A DNA stretch of 64,000 nt from Pogona vitticeps (Eukaryota > Chordata > Lepidosauria > Squamata > Agamidae). The stretch spans positions 152,989,428 through 153,053,427 of the forward strand of contig NC_135784.1 of the NCBI RefSeq assembly GCF_051106095.1, written 5' to 3'. The notes beneath the pieces were generated by a model, which ran no database searches, had not been told where the DNA came from, and was given only the letters and a program-made list of their open reading frames with translations. Shown here piece by piece: positions 20,770 to 30,648 of this stretch. A program made the translations under genes and the position numbers. Numbering within the stretch: position 1 is the stretch's first letter; every line of letters starts with the position of its first letter.

Positions 20770-21229
20770 TATATATTAATAAAATAATATAATTATATAT
20801 GTATAAATATAATAATACAAGAGATCTTTGGGGGATTTTCTGCCTCAGATGTCACTGGGTTAAGCTTAAATATGATTTACCTGAATGGACAGGCATGCAC
20901 CTGAATTCTTTAAGCAACAAAAAGTTGTGAGCTAGGGAATTTAGTCCTGTTGCTAATATCTTGTATGCAGATGTGAAGATTTTCTGTGTAAATTTTGGGG
21001 AGACAGGCAGTGTTAAGGAATAAACCTAAATATAATCCAGTCCAAAATAGAGTACGCCTACTTTTTGTCTTTATTCCTACCAGAGTATGGCACAATTTAA
21101 AATTATGGACATAAATGGAATATAGGTAAAGTTTAAAATGAATTAAAATGTTAAGATAATTAGATTGTGGTTGACCAGAAGCGGGCTACTTCAACAGCAT
21201 TATCTCAGCCATTTGCTAGATCTTCTTTT
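20770..21229. other. No recognised feature
   Basis: AT-rich, with ATATAT/ATAATA simple sequence just after the hairpin. Nothing assigned. Confidence 0.4.
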
Positions 21230-21237
21230 GTATACAT

Positions 21238-21536
21238 CAGACCTGGGCAAAGTGCGGCCTGAGGGCCACATATGACCCGCAAGCCGCTCCTGTCCAGCCC
21301 GTGGACAGTTTTGAACATCACAACCATTTATGGCTTCTTGTCTAAAGTTGATCGGTTGCTTATCTTTAACATACCACAAAAAAACTCTTTAGTATTTGTG
21401 AAGATTAACAAGTTTCAAATAAGAACAATCATAATGTCACTGTTTCATTTTATTTTTAAGTAAAGTTGGTTCGGCCCCTGAACACAGTTCAGCTTTTTCA
21501 AGTGGCCCCCCTATAGAAATTAATTGCCCATCCCTG
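21238..21536. mobile_element. hAT-type MITE with 8-bp target duplication
   Basis: It starts CAGACCTGGGCAAAGTGCGG and ends TTGCCCATCCCTG. Identical GTATACAT duplications flank it at 21230-21237 and 21537-21544. Inverted 'GGGCAA/TTGCCC' ends and an 8-bp duplication define a non-autonomous hAT element. 299 bp, non-coding. Confidence 0.93.
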
Positions 21537-21544
21537 GTATACAT

Positions 21545-21813
21545 GGTGAGCTATAAATTGCATGCACTTAAGTGCTACATTGACTGAATTTCTCCTCAGT
21601 CACAGAAAATTTGCCCTGTATCCAATTATCCCCATTTTACTTGATTATTCTTTGATTTTCCTACAGCTAGTCCTGGTGAGAGGCATTCTTCAGCATTCAT
21701 CCATTTGGCAAGATTTGTTATTTTTGTTCTCCATAGGTTTAGCCTAGCCTCTTCCTGTTTAATATTTAGAGCTTGAGAGGTGTGCAGAAAAATTTTCCTC
21801 AGCTTTAGCCATT
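21545..21813. other. No recognised feature
   Basis: Spacer between two hAT-type MITEs. Nothing assigned. Confidence 0.4.
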
Positions 21814-21926
21814 GTCTAGGACGGTCGTTCTCAATGGAGGGGCACATGTCTTCTTTGGGGCCCTGGAACATTTGAAGGGCCCACAGGCTGAAATAATCAC
21901 ACATAATCTTATAACATCCTTTATGC

Positions 21927-22307
21927 CCGAGGTCCCCAACCCCCGGTCAGTGGCCCAGTACCATGGCCTTTGCAGGACCGGGCCACGGAGACAGATCTCC
22001 CACCCCCTGCATGTACACCCCCCACGCACACACAGAAGCATGCATGCCCCCCACATGCACGTACAGGCGCCCTGCCCACCCGTGCACATGTGCCACTGCA
22101 ACCAACACATGCATGGATGGGTACCCCTCGCTCACCTGCACATGTATGCATGGCTGCCACCATCCATCCCACATGCGCGCACGGGTGCCAATGCCCAACC
22201 ACGCATATGGGTTCCCCATCCCCACATATGGGTGCCCTGCCCCCCACGCACAGACAACACCACACAACCCAACCGGACCGTGGTTTGGAAAAGGTTGGGG
22301 ACTACTG
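21927..22307. mobile_element. hAT-type MITE with perfect 8-bp duplication and CA-rich core
   Basis: It starts CCGAGGTCCCCAACCCCCGG and ends GGTTGGGGACTACTG. CTTTATGC flanks it at 21919-21926 and 22308-22315, identical. The core (about 22010-22255) is a degenerate array of CACATGCA/GCACGCA/CCCCACG motifs, which creates long chance open frames on both strands. A truncated relative lies near 27062-27145. Confidence 0.93.
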
Positions 22308-22483
22308 CTTTATGCGACTTATACAGTCCTGGTTCAGCCTACATTTCTTTCTAGAGATGGACCTGAATTAATTCAGGCCGCTCCATACAAAGTACACCGC
22401 ACTGCACCATGGGTGCTACATGGGTCTACCTCTCATCTCCTGGACCAGCTGGCCACTTACCTTTTGTTGTGCAGTACCAGGTA

Positions 22484-23626
22484 CATGAGCCAGATTATGG
22501 AGAAAGCCAGAGAGTTCTAGAAAAATATCTACTTCTGCTTCATTGACTACGCAAAAGCCTTTGACTGTGTGGACCACAGCAAACTATGGCAAGTCCTTAA
22601 AGAAATGGGAGTGCCTGAACACCTCGTCTATCTCCTGAGAAACCTATACGTGGGACAGGAAGCAACAGTTAGAACTGGATATAGAACAACTGATTGGTTC
22701 AAAATTGGGAAAGGAGTAGGACAAGGCTGTATACTCTCCCCCTGCCTATTTAACTTATATGCAGAATACATCATGTGAAAGGCTGGACTGGAGGAATCCC
22801 AAACCGGAATTAAGATTGCCGGGAGAAATATCAACAACCTCCGATATGCAGATGATACCCCTCTGATGGCAGAAAGTGAGGAGGACTTAAAGAACCTCTT
22901 AATGAGAGTGAAAGAGGAGAGTGCAAAAAACGGTCTGAAGCTCAACACACACACAAAAAAACTAAGATCATGGCCACTGGTCCCATCACCTCCTGGGAAA
23001 TAGAAGGGGAAGATATGAAGGTAGTGACAGGTTTTACTTTCTTGGGCTCCATGATCACTGCAGATGGAGACAGCAGCCACGAAATTAAAAGACGTCTGCT
23101 TCTTGGGAGGAAAACGATGACAAACCTTGACAGCATCTTAAAAAGCAGAGACATCACCTTGCCAACAAAAGTCCGAATAGTCAAAGCTATGGTTTTTCCT
23201 GTAGTGATGTATGGAAGTGAGAGCTGGACCATAAAGAAAGCTGACCGCCGAAGAATTGATGCCTTTGAATTGTGGTGCTGGAGGAGACTCTTGAGAATCC
23301 CCTGGACTGCAAGGAGAACAAACCTATCAATTCTAAAGGAAATCAAACCTGAGTGCTCACTGGAAGGACAGATCCTGAAGCTGAGGCTCCAGTACTTTGG
23401 CCATCTCATGAGAAGAGAAAACTCCTTGGAAAATACCTTGATGTTAGGAAAGTGTGATGGCAAGAGAAGGGGAGGACAGAGGTTGAGATGGTTGGACAGT
23501 GTCTTCGAAGCAACCAACATGAATTTGACACAACTACGGGAGGCAGTGGAAGATAGGAGGGCCTGGGGTGCTCTGGTCCATGGGGTCACGAAGAGTCGGA
23601 CACGACTAAACGACTAGACGATGACA
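22484..23626 (+). mobile_element. Bov-B (RTE) LINE, 5'-truncated
   Basis: Carries the second half of a Bov-B ORF2. Segments in order are FIDYAKAFDCVDHSKLWQVL (palm A), KIGKGVGQGCILSPCLFNLY, NNLRYADDTPLMAESEE (catalytic YADD kept), then SWEIEGEDMKVVTGFTFLGS, GSESWTIKKADRRRIDAFEL, WCWRRLLRIPWTARRTN, LQYFGHLMRRENSLE and KSRTRLND with the natural stop. One in-frame stop follows AEYIM (22776-22778), and one frame change falls in an A-rich run near 22955. The 215-codon C-terminal frame (22970-23617) is unbroken. ACCAGGTA occurs at 22476-22483 and 23627-23634 as a likely duplication. Closely resembles the ruminant/squamate Bov-B consensus. Confidence 0.95.
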
Positions 23627-23639
23627 ACCAGGTAATTCA

Positions 23640-23860
23640 TGTCCAGCAGCGCTCCAGTCCACAGAGCAGCCTGGGGTGACCATCCCTGCCTCCTCCAGCA
23701 GTTGATCACTCATCAGCTGCTTAGAGACCATCTCCATCTGGCCTCCTCATCAGAATGGTCACCTGTCAGAGGAGGCAGGGATGGCCAGCCTGGGCTCCTG
23801 CTTGGATTGAAGCACCACCAGAAACAAAGGAGTCCGGCAGCATACAACAAAAAATAAGTG
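23640..23860. repeat. Imperfect fold-back segment
   Basis: CAGCCTGGGGTGACCATCCC and AGGAGGCAGGGATGGCCAGC, about 90 bases apart, are imperfect reverse complements over ~28 bases around GCAGGGATGG/CCATCCCTGC. It lies between Bov-B and a MITE; origin unknown. Confidence 0.6.
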
Positions 23861-23904
23861 GCCCAACAGACCCAGTGAGATGGACCATTGCTATTTCTTT
23901 TATA

Positions 23905-24341
23905 CAGTGGTACCTCGCAAGATGACAACCTCGCTAAATGACAAATCCACATAACGATCATTTTTTGCGATCACTATAGCAATTCACAAAACAGTCATTC
24001 CAATGGGGGATTTTTGCTGGACATTGATTAGGCCCGTGCTTCACAAACCATTTGTTTGCAAGACAACGATTTTTTCCGCTGATCGTCGGCTTCGCAAAAT
24101 GGCTGCCCTGTGTTTTCCAGACCCATGCTTTGCAAGGCAGCCATTTTTACAGCTGATCGGCGCTCGCAAAATGGCTTCCCTATGGGCGATCTTCGCTGAA
24201 CGACGAGGTATTTTCCCCATTGGAACGCATTAAACCGGTTTTCAATGCATTCCAATGGGGAAACGGTTTTCGCATGACGACGATTTTGCTAAACAACGAT
24301 TTCAATGGGACGGATTATCGTCGTCATACGGGGCACCACTG
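23905..24341 (+). mobile_element. CAGTGG-type MITE, best-preserved copy
   Basis: Termini CAGTGGTACCTCG and GGGGCACCACTG, with TA at 23903-23904 and 24342-24343. The 437-bp interior has repeated blocks AAAATGGCTGCC / AAAATGGCTTCC and CATTCCAATGGGG. Non-coding; the reference copy for the family in this window. Confidence 0.92.
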
Positions 24342-24388
24342 TATTGTGTTTTTGGCCATGGCAAAAAAAAAGGTTGAGAATGGCTGGT

Positions 24389-24640
24389 CTAGGGGGTCAT
24401 GTCCATGAAGAGGATGGGTGTGTGCTGTATTACCTTATTTTGTTCATTATTTGGTAGCACCTCTAGACATACTTTTGGAGGGGCAATGGCAGTCAAATAA
24501 TTGTCCTTCTCAATGGGAATAGGTTTCAGACATGATTCATTAAGAGCTACATATACTTGTTTGACATGTGCTGATTCATGCCATATGGCACTAGCATATT
24601 CTGCTGTAGAGTAGCACATGGACAAAGCTGTTGTTTTTAA
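24389..24640 (-). mobile_element. LINE ORF2 C-terminal remnant
   Basis: The minus-strand frame SMCYSTAEYASAIWHESAHV, KQVYVALNESCLKPIPIEK, LTAIAPPKVCLEVL matches the 'LCYSTAEYA.PVW..S.H.KKVDV.LN' region found after the reverse transcriptase in a group of non-LTR elements. Isolated piece; family not resolved. Confidence 0.65.
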
Positions 24641-24784
24641 GCATACTCGCTAAACCAGGGGAACTAACATGTTGATTTGCAAATTCAATGGATGTACTTC
24701 AGTTGCACCATATATCTGGATTTACTCCCTTCTCTTTAAATGCCAAACTAATCTGAATACAATGTGATGAAAAATAGCTTAACT

Positions 24785-26690
24785 CCAATCTACGGAAAGT
24801 ATCATATATACTGGATGGAACACTGGGTGCAGCACTACTCGGAGCTGTATTCCAGAGAAAATGTAGTAACCAAAGAGGTATTAAATAACATTGAGTGCCT
24901 GTCTGTCTTGGAAGAGTTGGACAGTAAACCAACTTCAGCAGAAATAAAAGCGGCCTTGGATTCCCTTGCCTCCAGCAAGGCACCTGGGAAGGATAACATC
25001 CCTGCTGAAGTGCTGAAATGCTGTAAGGAGATCATCACCACCGAACTGTACGAAGTCTTTTGTCTCTGCTGTAGGGAAGGTGGAGTACCACAGGACATGA
25101 AGGATGCAAATATCGTCACATTGTACAAGAACAAAAGAGACAGGGGTGACTGCAATAACTACCGTGGCATCTCTCTTCTCAGCATTGTAGGGAAGTTGCT
25201 TGCCCGTGTTGTGCTGAAGAGGCACCAGGTACTTGCAAACAGAGTCTATCCAGAATCACAGTGTGGATTTCGAGCTAATAGATCCACCACTGACATGGTA
25301 TTCTCCCTCAGACAGTTGCAGGAGAAATGCAGGGAACAACAGCCACTCTTTGTGGCCTTCATAGATCTTACAAAGGCCTTTGATTTGGTTAGCAGGGACG
25401 GTATTTTTAAAATACTTCCCAAGATTGGATGTCCACCTCAGCTCCTTAACATCATCAGGTCCTTTCATGAGGAAATGAAGGGCACTGTAGTTTTTGATGG
25501 CTTAACAGCAGATCCCTTTGACATTCGAAGCAGAGTGAAACAGGGCTGTGCCCTTGTGCTGACTCTTTGGGATCTGCTGAAGCATGCCTTTGGAACCGCA
25601 ACAGAAGAGTGTCTATCTCCAAACTAGATCAGATGGAAAGCTCTTTAATCTCTCTAGATTGAGAGTGAAGACAAAAGCCCAACTGAAATGCACTTGGGAC
25701 CTCCTCTTCGCCGATGACACAGCTGTTGTTGCCCATTCAGCCAAAGACTTCCAACAATTTATGAATCGTTTTAGCAAGGCCTGTCAAGATTTTGGATTAA
25801 CAATCAGCCTGAAGAAAACACAAGTCCTGGGCCAGGGCGTGAACTCACCTCCCTCTACTATCATCTCTACACAAGAATTGGAGATTGTGATTTCATGTAA
25901 CTTGGCTCAATGATCTCTGACACACTCTCTCTAGATGTCGAGCTGGCTAAATGCATTGGGAAAGCAGCTGCCACGTTCTCTAGACTCACAAAGAGAGTAT
26001 AGTATGGCCAAATAAGAAGCTGACAACGTATACCAAGATCCAGGTCTACAGAGCCTGTGTCCTGAGCACGCTCCTGTACTGCAGTGAGTCCTGGACCCTT
26101 TGTGCACGGCAGAAGAGGAAGCTGAACACCTTCTATATGCTCTGTCTCCAACACATTTTTGGCATCACCTGGCAGGACAAAGTTCCAAATAGTGTAGTCC
26201 TGGAACGAGCTGGAATTAGCATGTATACATTACTGAAACCGTGACGTCTATGTTGACTTGAGCATTTCGTGAGAATGGCTGATGGTCAGATTCCAAAAGA
26301 TCTCCTGTATGGAGAATTAGTGGAGGGAAAGTGCCCCAGAGGGAGACCACAGCTGCAATACAAGAATATCTGCAAGCGGGACCCGAAGGCCTTAGGAATG
26401 GACCTCAACCGATGGGAAACCTTGACATCTGAGCGTTCAGCCTGGAGCAGGCAGTGCATCACGGCCTCTCCCAATTTGAAGAGACCCTTGTCCAGCAGGC
26501 CGAGGCAAAGAGGAAGTCACAAAAGCAGCAAAATCAGGGAGCTGGACAGGGGACAGATTGTATTTGTCTTCCATGTGGAAGGGAGTGTCACTCTCAAATC
26601 GGCCTCCTCAGCCATACTAAATGGTGTTCCAAGTCCTCCATACAGAGCACGTTACCATAGTCTCTCGAGACTGAAGGATGCCTACACAAT
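24785..26690 (+). mobile_element. 5'-truncated non-LTR LINE with RT, same family as 19948-20736
   Basis: Encodes KPTSAEIKAALDSLASSKAP, GKDNIPAEVLKCC, NNYRGISLLSIVGKLLARVV, CGFRANRSTTDMVFSLRQLQ, FVAFIDLTKAFDLVSRDGIF (palm A), VKQGC, and after a frame change LLFADDTAVVAHSAKDFQQF (catalytic FADD kept). Then come MRMADGQIPKDLLYGEL, RGRPQLQYKNICKRDPKAL and LPCGRECHSQIGLLSHTKWC (a C-terminal Cys/His finger). Several frame breaks. The 3' end TAGTCTCTCGAGACTGAAGG matches the minus-strand copy. RTE-like by general pattern; clade uncertain. Confidence 0.85.
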
Positions 26691-27183
26691 CATAAATACT
26701 GCTGTTTTAGGACAGCACTGTAAGCTCGAACACTGCACGTCAAAGTGCTCCTAGTCTGGTTATTCTGCCAGACCCTTCTGTAACTTTCTTCAGAAGAGAT
26801 TTGGAAAAAAAATGATCTCAACTTGAGTTGTAAACAATACACAATCGCTCACTGCTTTTTAAGTTACAATTTTTACTTCCCATAACGTGCTGGATTCACA
26901 TGATGGAATTCAAACTAATGTTTTAAAAAATCGGATTAGAAATAAAGTTCTTGCTGTAATCATGTTTGTTTTTAAATGAAGGTGGAGTAAACCTATATTC
27001 TTATACATCTCATTCCTTTAAACATCTCCAGAGAGAAGGATGTTCAAGAGCTTGAAACATAATGATGAGGAATGCCTGCCCACCCACACAGACCCCCCCC
27101 CAACTAGTCCATGGTTTGGAAAAGGTTGGAGACCACTACTGTTGTTAGCTAAAACAGACAAGAGCTCTGTAACACTTTAAAGA
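26691..27183. other. No gene; remnant hAT-MITE end near 27062-27145
   Basis: CCATGGTTTGGAAAAGGTTG at 27109-27128 and the following GGAGACCACTACTG match the right end of the MITE at 21927-22307. The rest is unassigned. Confidence 0.5.
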
Positions 27184-27525
27184 TTTAAAGGCAAAGGTTC
27201 CCCTTGACAATTAAGTCCATTCATGTCCGAATTTAGGAGCCAGTGCTCATCTCTGTTTGTAAGCCAAAGAGCTGGCCTTGTCTGTAGATACTTACCATGG
27301 TCATGTAGCTGGCATGACGAGACACAGGATATCACTACCTTCCCACTGAGGTGGTACCTATTAATCTACTCGTATTTGCATGCTTTCGAACTGGTAGGTT
27401 GGCAAGGAGCTGGGACAAAGCGACAGGAGCTCATACTGTCACGCGGTTTCAAACTGCTGACCTTTTGATCGATAGTCTGGTGGCTCAGCGGTTTAACCTG
27501 CAGCGCCATGGGGACCCCATATCTC
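27184..27525 (-). mobile_element. Sauria SINE, near full length
   Basis: Reverse complement of the Sauria SINE: tail GGCAAAGGTTCCCCTTGACA at the left; CTTCCCACTGAGGTGGTACC and GCATGCTTTCGAACTGG in the body; tRNA-like head (GGTTTCAAACTGCTGACC box B, CAGCGGTTTAACCTGCAGCG box A side) at the right. Diverged. Confidence 0.9.
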
Positions 27526-28005
27526 ATGACCATCTATTTAATGAACAACTGAAGTATGGCAACCAGTCTAGGGCCTGTGACTTCACTTTAAAAATTGTTA
27601 TCATAGAAAAATATTTGATTCCACATTATCAAATACTGTAGAAACAAATGTTGCCTATAATTCAATATAATGAAAGCTAATGGGTTTAGCTTTCCTTAAA
27701 TCAGACTGAATAGTGCCTAACCTGTATAAAGATCTATTGTACATTGGTCAAAGTGGATTTGCAATAATCCACTTTATGAGAAGATCACCTCTACAGTATT
27801 TATAAACAGATTTTACAGACATTCAGTCTGTTATAACCATGTGAATCTTTATCTGTCAAGTGAGAAGCTACCATATTTTTCTCTGCCTTCAGAATGGTAA
27901 GATATGGTAAGTTACTCTTACACTCACAAAGAGCTTGATCTGTATCAAATGCTGAAAAAGATCAAAGTGACAGGAGATAAAGCAGGAGGCTGCAATGCTT
28001 AGAAA
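27526..28005. other. No recognised feature
   Basis: AT-rich intergenic DNA with nothing assignable. Confidence 0.4.
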
Positions 28006-28007
28006 TA

Positions 28008-28839
28008 CAGTGGTGCCTCAGCTTACGAATATCCCGACTTATGACCATTCTGAGTTATGACCAGCGCCAGCCGCAAAATTTTGCTTCGTCTTGCAGCCGG
28101 AGCTCCCAGTTACGAACAGAAAAAGGCAGGAAATTCAAATTGCTAACCGTTGGTAGGCGGAGAGGCTGCTTCTTTGTAGCTCTTTCACCCCAGCAGTTAG
28201 AGTGAGTGCGATCGGAGGCGGCTTTGGACTGCCTGGTAAGGTAAGGTGCTGCTTTTTGCTTTTTAAAAACTGTTCTGGGTGGGTTTTGCAGGGTGGGTTT
28301 GGGCTGGGGGTTATGTTTCTGTGCTGTGATGGATCTTGGGGGGGGGGGTTGTTTGTTTTTTGGTATTTATTTTCCCCATTTCCAAACTTGCTTTTGGGGT
28401 TTTTCCCATTTCCGATGGGTTTTGGGGGTTTCCTTGCTTTGGGTTTTTTTCCCATTTCCAACGGGTCTTGGGGGGTTTGCTTGCTTTTTGAGTCCCTCCA
28501 TGTCCGATGGGTCTTGTGGGGTTTGCTTGCTTTTTGCTTTGCTCTTTTTGCATTTCCAATGGGTCTTACACAGTTCACTTGCTTTCTGCTTTGCTTTTTT
28601 TGCATTTCCAATGGGTGCACGCTTGCTTTTCTTTATTTTCCCCCCTTCAGCCAGAATGGATTAATTATGTTTCCGATGGGTCTTGCAGTGATTTTTTTGG
28701 GTGATTTTTTCCCTTCAGCTGGAATGGATTAATTGCATTTCAATGCATTTCAATGGGAAATGGTGCTTCGACTTATGAAAATTTCGAGTTACAACCGGAG
28801 TTCCAGAACCAATTAAGTTTGTAAGTCGAGGCACCACTG
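28008..28839 (+). mobile_element. Long CAGTGG-type MITE with internal minisatellite
   Basis: Starts CAGTGGTGCCTCAGCTTACG and ends GTAAGTCGAGGCACCACTG. TA precedes the left end (28006-28007); the right flank has decayed. Subterminal inverted parts share 'CTTACGAA/TTATGA' and 'GAGTTATGACC/GAGTTACAACC'. The interior (about 28380-28640) is an array of diverged ~55-65-base units with TTTCC(G/A)ATGGGTCTT and TTTGCTTGCTTTTTG cores. Open frames here on both strands follow from this periodicity. Confidence 0.85.
28380..28640. repeat. Diverged tandem repeat inside MITE
   Basis: Four or five imperfect units, each with CATTTCC(A/G)A(T/C)GGGT followed by a CTTGCTTT-rich stretch. Confidence 0.7.
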
Positions 28840-29013
28840 ACTACAAGCATGAGAAAAATTAAGAATAGAAAAAAAAAGAAAACAAGTTACCAAAAAAGAA
28901 GCAAGAAAAGAAGACGGAACTAGAAAGCTAATGAGGGAAACAATAAACTGAAATATGGTTGTTGTAGGTTTTTCGGGCTGTCTGGCTGTGTTCTTGAGGA
29001 TTTTCTTCCTAAC

Positions 29014-29045
29014 GTTTCACCAGTCTCTGTGCCTGGCATCTTCAG
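29014..29045 (-). ncRNA. Hammerhead-ribozyme-like core in Penelope terminal repeat
   Basis: Minus strand: CUGAAGA, then UGCCAG-loop-CUGGU (five- or six-pair stem II), then GAAAC. This fits the CUGANGA...GAAA pattern, except for an extra U after the first core block. Penelope-like elements are known to carry hammerhead motifs. Activity is unproven; this is inference. Confidence 0.4.
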
Positions 29046-30100
29046 AGGACAGGAGTCAGAACTCTGTCTGTGCTCTGGTGCAGTTTTGTGGGATAGTTGA
29101 GTATTTATAGCTGTGGAATCAGTTTTTTGTACTTTTCAGATGTGGTGATTATGGTGATCAGTGTGTTTTTTGTTGTGGCTGTATTGTTGTGATAACGGGC
29201 AGAGATGACCTGTCACTGTGATTGATGGGTGTCGTTAGCTGGTCTTTTGTGTGCAGTGATCATCGGTCCTTGTGGCTGGGTAGAGTTTGTTGACCGTTTG
29301 CAGGCTGTGTTTTTCAGTGCTAGGAGCCAGGCTTTGTTGAGTTTTAGACTTTCTTCTTTTTTGTTGAAGCTCTGCTGGTGTTTGTGGATTTCAGTGGTTT
29401 CCCTGTACAGTCTAACATAATGATTGCTGGTGTTGTTCAGTACTTCAGTATTTTGAAATAAAATTTAATGTCTAGCTTGTTTCAGGGCATGTTCAGCTAC
29501 TGCCAATTTTTCCAGTTGTTTTCGTCTGCAGTGTGTCTCATGTTCCTTGATTCTGGTGTGGATGCTGTGTTTTGTGGTTCCAATATATACCTGGACACAA
29601 CTGGTATCCGGTATAATCCTGCAGTGGTGAGGGGGTCCCTTTTGCCCTTTGCTGACCGTAACGTTTGTTGTATTTTTGTGGTGGGCTTGAATACTGTTTG
29701 TAGGTTGTGTTTTTTCAAAAGTTTCCCCATGCAGTCCATGAGCCCCTTTAATGTATGGCAGAAATATTTTATTTGTGGGTGGCTGTTTTTCCTCTTCAGT
29801 TTGGTATTGTTTTCTTGGTTTGATGGCTCTTGTGATTTCATTCTTGGAATAGCCATTTGCCTGTAGGGCCCAATTCAGATGGTTGAGTTCAGTGCTGAGA
29901 AATTGAGCTTCACAGTTCTGATTTGCACAGTCTACCAGTATTTTGATTATGCCTCTTTCTTGTTGTGGGTGGTGGTTGGAGTTTTTGTGTGGGTGGGTTC
30001 TCTGTAGACCTTGTGTCCCAATAGGTCAGTTTTGCGTACGACCATGGCATCTAAGAAAGGGAGTTGGCCCTCTATTTCTTTTTCCATGGTGAATTGTATA

Positions 30101-30536
30101 CAGTGGTGCCTCGCTTAACAAGCGCACCGTTTAACGACAAATCCGCATAGTGACACATTTTTTTCCGATCGCTAATGCGATCGCATTGCGATGTTTTAGA
30201 TAGGGAAAACATCGCATTGCGATGATCAGTAAGCGTTTCGCTTACCAATCTTCGCATTGCGATGTTTTACAAACAGCTGATCGGTGGTTTCAAAATGGCC
30301 GCCGGGTCAACAAAATGGCCGCCCGCAGCATTTTCGCGTCCTGCCCTCGCTTACCGGGTGGCAAAAATGGTGGCCAGATGGAGGATTCCCCACGTAATGG
30401 TGAGTTTTTCCCCAATAGGAACGCATTAAACGGAGTTTAATGCGTTCCTATGGGTTCCCCCCGCCTGCATAGCGACGAATCTGGATAGCGTCATTAATCC
30501 TGAAACGGATTAACGTTGCTATGCGGGGCACCACTG
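30101..30536 (+). mobile_element. CAGTGG-type MITE nested in Penelope-like element
   Basis: Starts CAGTGGTGCCTCGCTTAACA, ends GGGGCACCACTG. TA at 30099-30100 and 30537-30538. Removing it and one TA gives GAATTGTATTTGGGTGGATG, the uninterrupted Penelope sequence (HPNIQF on the minus strand). 436 bp, non-coding; same subfamily as the partial copy at 9045. Confidence 0.93.
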
Positions 30537-30648
30537 TATTTGGGTGGATGCTACTGAGATGGTTTAGAAATTCTTCCAGTTTTTCTTCACTGTGGTGCCA
30601 GATTCCAAAGGTGTCATCCACATATCGGAACCAGACTGTGGATGCAAA

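Larger units (their letters stand above)
21822..24385. mobile_element. Outer hAT-type MITE split by nested insertions
   Basis: The left end CGGTCGTTCTCAA and right end TTGAGAATGGCTG form a 13-base inverted pair with three differences, of the 'CAGNGGTTCTCAA' hAT type. Flanks are GTCTAGGA (21814-21821) and GTCTAGGG (24386-24393), a 7/8 match to an 8-bp duplication. Inside lie a second hAT MITE (21927-22307), Bov-B (22484-23626) and a TA-flanked MITE (23905-24341). The element's own sequence is about 100 bases on the left and 45 on the right, plus whatever of 22316-22475 and 23635-23902 belongs to it. Confidence 0.65.
28956..30648 (-). mobile_element. Penelope-like retroelement, 5'-truncated, carrying a MITE
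   Basis: In minus orientation it starts within the reverse transcriptase, with FRYVDDTFGIWHHSEEKLEE (catalytic YVDD). It continues FTMEKEIEGQLPFLDAMV, KVYREPTHT and, further on, LKGLMDCMGKLLKKHNLQTV and FKPTTKIQQTLRSAKGKRDP, which lead to the GIY-YIG-type region (GLYRIPV). The frame has several breaks. The low-coordinate end is the squamate Penelope terminal repeat (GTTGTAGGTTTTTCGGGCTG), also found in the fold-back at 14929-15170. A MITE at 30101-30536 interrupts the FTMEKE/HLSSIHPN region. No capsid-like or envelope gene is seen. Confidence 0.88.

Noticed and set aside
21812-22520. Open frames of up to 185 codons, both strands
   Set aside because: They run through the CA-rich core of a hAT MITE and into Bov-B; the His/Pro/Thr-rich text is simple-sequence translation.
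28202-28732. 176-codon Phe/Gly/Leu-rich open frame
   Set aside because: Translation of the minisatellite inside a MITE; several frames give similar repetitive text.
28956-30648. Retrovirus or LTR element
   Set aside because: The reverse transcriptase order and terminal repeats are Penelope-like; no gag, protease, integrase or envelope parts are seen.
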